DNA of 64,000 bases from Varanus komodoensis (taxonomy: Eukaryota; Chordata; Lepidosauria; Squamata; Varanidae): the NCBI RefSeq assembly GCF_004798865.1, contig NW_025335268.1:91478818-91542817 (forward strand). The letters run 5' to 3'. The notes under the pieces were generated by a model, which worked only from the letters and a program-made list of their open reading frames with translations, ran no database searches and had not been told where the DNA came from. The translations under genes and the position numbers were made by a program. Shown one piece after another: positions 59,101 through 64,000 of this stretch (the stretch's first letter is position 1; each line of letters starts with the position of its first letter).

Positions 59101-62100
59101 TCCTGATTTTCTGCTCCATAACCTATAGGTTATAACCTATGGCATAACAGAATAGTCAACATATAGCAGTGGAAAACAGTGTTTTCTTTTGCTTTCTTTA
59201 AATAATACTGCATCACAAGAACACACTAAAAATTCTGTTTAGAGCCAGAAGTGAAACTGAAGAGTCACAATGTCATCTAAACTGTGAGTAGGGAATGATG
59301 AGAGTACATTATTATCCATTCATTTCATTTCTATACTGCTCCATGGCAGAAGCTTTCTGGGCAGTTTACAATACATGCCTCATGTAGAAAAGTCTCATGT
59401 GTCTGAGCAGTGTTGCAAAGCAGGTGTGTACAGACTACCAGTTTAATAATCTTCTGTGTCTGATTAATCCAGAACAACCTACAATTACTGCAAACGTGCA
59501 ACATCTGGTAATCACATACTGGCTTATTCCATCTTTCCCGCATTCCATTCTTACTAGTTTGTTTCATTCTTACCAACATTATCAACTATATCCTCTAAAT
59601 AAACCCAGTGTTGTCCTGCATGTCCCCTCTCTCATCCCATCACTTCCGTTTTCTCTTTTTGTGTTTGTATATACCATCCTTGATTGTGTCTTTCCCGTAA
59701 ACTTCCATTTCTATATGCTTTCCCACCTGGTTGTTTTTGTCCCTAATAGGAGGGCAGCATTTGTAGTAGGTGCCTCCTGGAGGAATACATTCAGATGTCA
59801 GGTTGAGGTAGTGGTGGGTCGTTTCTACAGTGATTGGTGCTCCCTTCTGACGAGCATCATTGATGATGGGCAAGGCTTGAGCAGAGGAGAGATTAATGAT
59901 GTGACATGGTATCCTATTAGGTAGAAACCACAGGATAATCAGACATTTATTGACCGATCTCTCTCAACTTAGCTTAAATCCATGGATTCTGTGCCTGAAG
60001 GAAATTAGTTCTATGGAGACTGTGGCACTTGCTCAAGAGGAGGCAGATCTAAACAAATGTTCAAGAGGAAGTGCCATAATATATTATAGGGTATACCTAC
60101 AAATGGAATGAATTTGTTGAAGAAAAAAATACATGTTTCCTTTCTTTTCAGAATACCTTCCCATAATATTATTTTTAAAATCTTCTGATATTTTGACCAT
60201 GGGATGTGTATAATTAGTAGATCCTTTTGCAACAGCTATATGCATAACAGGTTTCCTAATCTGGGATTCTGCACTGTTTCCAAGCTTTAATTCAGTGGTC
60301 CAAGAACCCAGGGTGCCAATCCAGGCTGCCTCCCACATGTCTACAGTTTTCTTTCTAAAATTCATGCAATTGCAAATTTCATTAATAGAATCTCATCGGG
60401 TTTGAATTTCCCTTCTAACCTGACCATGGCACTTTGTTAAACAAGGTAGTTGTCTCACTTGTACTGAAGGCAAAGCTCAGCAATGGTGATGGCAGCCTCT
60501 ATCTCCATGGTGTCAGGATGCGAATCCAAGAAAGTGTCATACTCTGTGCTGTCTGGGTGGGCAAGAGGAAAAACAAGGGATAAAGATACCCTCTTTATCC
60601 TATCAAATTTAGTACTGCGGTCATAAGGCAAAGCTAGGGAACCTTTGGCATGCAGGACAAATACAGGCCACCAGGGTCTCCACACCCCTCCACACCCCTG
60701 CTGCACCCCCTCCTTATGTGCCCTAAGAACAGGCTAGTGAAACAGGGATTTGGACTTTGGCCACTGGGCTCAGTGCCTGCCATAGGTTTTGAGAACCCTT
60801 GGATGAGGCCTCCCCACTCCATGACTTGACTTTCATCCCCACCATTGGCACCAGCTGCTCCTGATCCTTGCTAGCTCGCCAGGAAGACAGGCAGTAACGA
60901 AGCAAGTGGTGGGTTCTGCAGCTTCTCCTTCCTCGTCTTGGTCAGAGTGAGAGGTCAGTGAGGAAGCCAGCTGCAGTGGTGAAGAGGCGGGGCAACTCTT
61001 GAGGCTTCTGTTAGTGAGTCCTTGCTGGGGTGCAGGCTCTTGGCAGGCACCCCACTGTGCACTCCGTCACTCATTCACTGGTCTATCCAGCCTCCATTCT
61101 GGCTGCAGCGGGATCCTTTCCAGCTTGTGTAGACACCCATGGGGCTGGCAAGGTGAGGAGAGAATGCCCTGCTTCCACTGCGTGAAGTAGCTGATTGTGC
61201 TGGAGCAAGAGAGCCCTCCATTCCTGCTTGACTGCCCTGATGGGCTTCCATGTGAACTCAGCTCAAGCCAGCTGAATCAGCACTTGCCACTGCCTGTATT
61301 CTCTGGCAGCAGCAAACAGGAGCTGGGGAGGGGAACTGCCCTGAGCAAGCAGGCAGCACTGTCCATGTGCCAGAAGAGCTCTTTGCGATCTTCCTCAGCA
61401 GTCCACTGAAAAGTAAAGGTGTCGAGATGAGGCCCAGGGTATGGTACAGGCAGTGGCACTGCTCCCTCACTTAGCACTGGTAAGTCAGCAACAGCAGGAA
61501 GGGTGGTGAAGCCTTTGGAAACAGGGTGCACATGTGCACTCACATGTACACATGTGCAAACGTGGAATTTCCTTGTTGGCTTTAATTCCAGGGTTCCAGG
61601 AACTGTGGATGCTTTTAGCAAGGTTATTAAAAATGTTTGAGTGCATTAAAATACACACTGTTTTCTGAGGACAGGTGCTTACACCCCAGGAAAATTGTTC
61701 CCATTTCTTGTGCAACTCAAATCTTCTTTCATTGTATGTCATAAAGAAGAGGACAGCTGGAATATTTCAAAGGTTTCACTGTCTAGGGATTCTCCTTTCT
61801 TTGCTGTCTCCTGTGTTATCCACCCTTTCTCATTCACCCCTTTGATGGTATCTCCTCTGTTATCCTTCTCTTTGTTGGTACAAAATAAGCTCTAAGCTCT
61901 ACAAACAATTAAGTGTACTAGAATACAAAGGAATGACCAGGAGGGTGGGATGGGGTGGTGGAGGAATTGCATCCAGGTCTCCTAGCAGGCACATTTGGTG
62001 GGGTAAAAGGAAAAGTACTGCCAAGAATGGTCATCATACATACCCTCCAGGACAGGCATTGGTTCATTTAGCTCCTGTTCTGCATGAAACTGAGGAGAGA

Positions 62101-63434
62101 GCCCCAAATAGAAATAATGTTTAGCATCAATTTTTAAAAGAGCTGCTACAAGGAGAGAACAATTCAACAATAATTCCCTTCCTTTAAAAAAATCTAAAGT
62201 TCATCTAAAGGATCACCACAAGATGTGATTTAAAGTGGAAAAATACTTTCTTGCACTGAGGGGAAAAATAATCCAAACTGCTGAGTTGATGATGATGATT
62301 TTGATGTTGTTAAATCGCATATATATCCCACCCTTTTTCCTTTTTGTGAGGAACCCAGGGCAACTTACATAGCTTTTTTTTCCTCACAACAATCCTGTGA
62401 GGCAGGTTTTGCTGAGAGTAAGTAACTGGGCTAAAGTCACCCCGTGAGCTTCCTGGTCAAGCAGAGACTAGAACTTGGATCTCCCAGGTCCCCAGTCCAA
62501 AACTCTCACCACCACACCACCCTGATCATTACAGCACCTCCCTTCTCTGGAATGTGCTCCTAGGAACAGGTTTACTCCACTATGATGCTGTATTCTGGAA
62601 GGCAGGCATGCACCAAAATGAAGGCAATAGCAGTACCACAAGTTATCACTAAATGTTGGGGCTGCTTCTTTCTCCTTTGCACATAATAGGTGACACCTCT
62701 ATAGCAGAAAAAAATACAATATTAATAAACCAAGCAGCTAACTATTTACTACCGTTGCATGGCACTTCTAGATGAGGCCCTTATGGTGATGTCATCCTTC
62801 CTCATGGATGCTAAGCCAGAGATCCCAGTAACTTCACCTTCCAGCTATAGCCCTCCCATGTTTTCCCATTGCTTCTTTCATCTTTTCTCTTATGGCAGAA
62901 AATCAGTTAAGAAAAAAGACTGGACGGCTACAACATACCTCCAAGTATTAGTGCTAAGCCTTTTCTGTCTGGAGCAAGCCTTATCCTGGGGTTGCCCTTG
63001 ATTATCCATGGAATTTTATGGGAGTTTCTGTTGTAACCCTCCTGGCTTTTTCCATTACTTTCCCCATCTTTTTTTTCTTTCCAGAAATAAACTAACAAAT
63101 CCATTAAGAAAGAAAAGCTGGAGCAGCTGTCTGATTCTAAGTGCCCTTAGAATCAGCAGCCTGTGATGGGCACCTCATTTTGCCAAATGGTAGGACCAGC
63201 CCTGCAAAGAGAATTTCAAGAGAAACAACCACCACAGGTATTAAAGTGAAGGGTGTTGAGTGGAAGCCTAGAACCCCAGATCCTTACCAGGAGTACACAG
63301 TCTGTGTCTTGCAATTCATTCATTGCCATGTGTAAATCATGCAGACGCACATGGGCAAAACCTTCCACACCGGTGGTCATCAGGAAGCACTGAAATCCAG
63401 GAACACCAGCCTTCAGCATGGGCAAGAGCTCAGC
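53030..63434 (-). CDS. ALN: Allantoinase, 3' portion (8 coding exons, 326 codons), metal ligands replaced
   Basis: Amidohydrolase family; allantoinase opens allantoin to allantoate in purine breakdown. Exons: 63434-63288, 62089-62044, 60552-60459, 59913-59727, 56091-55953, 54815-54643, 54060-54028, 53191-53030. They sum to 981 nt without a stop before TAA at 53032-53030; all boundaries are AG/GT. The translation aligns along its length with frog allantoinase (about 480 residues as recalled), so roughly 160 residues including the HxH motif lie beyond the window. Of four visible metal ligands, only the His of FHAE is kept. The carbamylated Lys of GFKCF is Gln (GFQCF), the His of VHLSS is Asn (INLSS), and the Asp of SDHSP is Ala (SAHTP). 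KAWGGI is KAQAGI. The frame is open but the enzyme is very unlikely to hydrolyse allantoin. Alternative: an enzyme-dead paralogue beside a functional copy elsewhere. Confidence 0.93.
54028..54060 (-). CDS. ALN: Allantoinase micro-exon (33 nt)
   Basis: Encodes VNKDMIHHKHK, matching V-x-x-D-M-I-H-H-K-N-K of homologues. Acceptor TTCTCTTAG, donor GTATGG. Confidence 0.85.
54643..54815 (-). CDS. ALN: Allantoinase exon (173 nt)
   Basis: Encodes GLPLFWTSAKSKGFSFHDLV through GMDADLVIWDPEKEFE, the conserved C-terminal GxDADLVIWDP block. Donor GTAAGG. Confidence 0.93.
54867..54935 (-). other. Candidate cassette exon in the allantoinase gene
   Basis: 69 bases with acceptor GATTCTTACAG and donor GTAAGA, no stop, and phase matching the flanking exons, so inclusion would add 23 residues (DLYQIFKSMNSKSCQVIF and onward) in frame. 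Without it the flanking exons join to give the conserved SLQFGLPLFW, so the main transcript should skip it. Confidence 0.25.
55640..55845 (+). repeat. tRNA-derived SINE, second family, diverged
   Basis: Matches the 23656 copy around TTTGGCATCTCCAGTAGCAA, GGAGAGCTGCT and AAACTGGGCTAGACAGA. Confidence 0.6.
55953..56091 (-). CDS. ALN: Allantoinase exon with catalytic Asp-to-Ala
   Basis: Encodes EQLWAALQEGEIDMVVSAHT, then PCCQDLKVL, then KAQAGISSLQF. The metal-binding/general-base Asp of SDHSP is GCC, Ala; the nearby Trp-Gly-Gly of the family is Gln-Ala-Gly. Confidence 0.93.
56092..59726. other. Large allantoinase intron
   Basis: 3.6 kb with no recognised repeat. It holds an unusually long minus-strand open stretch (58688-58009) without a recognised product. 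Confidence 0.5.
58009..58688 (-). other. Unidentified open reading frame in an intron
   Basis: About 226 codons without a stop on the same strand as allantoinase (for example RSLGKHPRDHTITWKSPSK, then SLTGLPGDLRVLTDALSAK, then HHHNLFLNMEKSESVHG). No ATG near its start and no family recognised. It may be part of a retroposed or mobile sequence, an unrecognised exon, or chance. Confidence 0.25.
59727..59913 (-). CDS. ALN: Allantoinase exon with His-to-Asn at a metal site
   Basis: Encodes IPCHIINLSSAQALPIINDA through YYKCCPPIRDKNNQ. The family has HIVHLSS; the ligand His is Asn here. The ETTHHYL and KCCPPIR blocks are kept. Confidence 0.93.
60459..60552 (-). CDS. ALN: Allantoinase exon (94 nt)
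   Basis: Encodes DSTEYDTFLDSHPDTMEIEA and AITIAELCLQY, matching the YxTFLDSRP block of the family. Donor GTGAGA. Confidence 0.92.
60553..62043. other. Allantoinase intron with a GC-rich stretch
   Basis: About 60610-61500 is markedly richer in G+C than its surroundings and gives several chance open frames. No terminal repeats, coding likeness or known element is recognised. Confidence 0.4.
62044..62089 (-). CDS. ALN: Allantoinase exon, FHAE His kept (46 nt)
   Basis: Encodes FHAEQELNEPMPVLE and the first base of a Gly codon. The His of HAE is a metal ligand and is retained. Donor GTATGT. Confidence 0.9.
62320..62525 (-). repeat. Sauria-type tRNA-derived SINE, reverse orientation
   Basis: Tail ATATATCCCACCCTTTTTCC, block AACAATCCTGTGAGGCAGGT, and head end near 62525 (CACCACCACACCACCCTG). 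Same family as 2917, 3152 and 9446. Confidence 0.8.
63288..63434 (-). CDS. ALN: Allantoinase exon with Lys-to-Gln at the metal-bridging site
   Basis: Encodes AELLPMLKAGVPGFQCFLMT and onward through LQDTDCVLL. The bridging carbamyl-lysine of the family (GFKCF) is CAG, Gln. Acceptor GTGTAG, donor GTAAGG. Confidence 0.93.
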
Positions 63435-64000
63435 CTACACAGACAGTACAAGGATAGTGATCAGAATTCCAGGGAGTGTGAGGCAAAGTTAACAAAACAG
63501 AAAGCATGTTAATGAGATGAGGGGAATGGCTAAAGTGCACGTTAAGTCCTGATCTCTTGCAATTCCTGCTAGATTTAGAGCAAAAGCAAGTGGGAGCATG
63601 GGCAAGTCCCCAGTCAGTCCTATATCTCTGAAGTAATCAGCTAAATCTTTCACCAGAGTGGCTCATATTAGAATGGAAGCACTTTATTTTGCAAGAGGGA
63701 ACTGGACACCATAAATCAAATATTTGCGTGGAATTAACAGGAGCAGCCCAACTTCAGTGCTGCAGGGCGTAATTCCTGTTTTAAATGAGGGGTGCCAACA
63801 TTTGTTCTGAACTTGGATATTTGTGTAAGATGCAGCAGGAGTGGAAAACTTCTAGCCTGTTGATTGGGTGCAGTTCACAGAAGTTTTGGTTCCAAACTCT
63901 AGCCTCCCCTCCAACCAATATAATGGGGCAGAATCTACCATCTGTTCACACTGAATGGATCATTCTACTTCTGGAATGCTCTGTGTTTCAGGCAAGTGAG
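63435..64000. other. Allantoinase intron at the window edge
   Basis: No further allantoinase exon is found; the HxH-bearing exons must lie beyond 64000. Confidence 0.55.

Noticed and set aside
60600-61500. Possible extra gene in the GC-rich stretch of an allantoinase intron
   Set aside because: Open frames overlap on both strands without splice-consistent structure or recognisable domains.

Overview
This window is vertebrate nuclear DNA, almost certainly from a squamate reptile (a lizard or close relative). It is AT-rich, with long introns and GT-AG splice sites. Its repeats are the usual squamate mixture: BovB LINEs, Sauria-type tRNA-derived SINEs, a 5S-rRNA-derived SINE, CR1 tails, hAT elements with 8-bp target duplications, and fossils of Ty3/Gypsy and DIRS elements. 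The species cannot be named from the sequence alone.

Three host genes are present, all multi-exon. (1) 1-29250, + strand: the last 15 coding exons of ARMC8 (470 codons to the stop) and its 3' UTR. ARMC8 is an armadillo-repeat subunit of the CTLH/GID ubiquitin ligase. (2) 35366-47875, - strand: a complete 11-exon AGXT (alanine-glyoxylate / serine-pyruvate aminotransferase, 420 codons), converging on ARMC8. (3) 53030-63434, - strand: the last eight coding exons of an allantoinase gene (326 codons). Its 5' exons lie beyond position 64000.

ARMC8 introns carry most of the repeats: a tail-to-tail SINE pair, a foldback element, hAT elements, and two nearly identical BovB copies in opposite orientation that bracket two ARMC8 exons. 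The - strand BovB copy sits inside a Gypsy fossil and keeps its target duplication. Between ARMC8 and AGXT lie an old interspersed repeat (two copies) and a 1-kb hAT element with a perfect 8-bp duplication. One AGXT intron holds a GC-rich DIRS fossil and another a long G-run.

The most notable biology is the head-to-tail allantoinase-AGXT pair. Allantoinase belongs to the pathway that turns purines into glyoxylate, and AGXT turns glyoxylate into glycine. AGXT looks functional. It has two in-frame start codons 84 bases apart, the first adding a basic 28-residue leader like a mitochondrial signal, plus a TATA-like box placed to give transcripts that skip the first start. It ends in -TKL, a weak peroxisomal-type tripeptide. 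The allantoinase exons are all in frame with good splice sites, yet three of the four metal-ligand positions visible here are replaced (Lys to Gln, His to Asn, Asp to Ala). It therefore looks like an intact gene for a catalytically dead enzyme, either a pseudoenzyme with another role or a gene in an early stage of decay.
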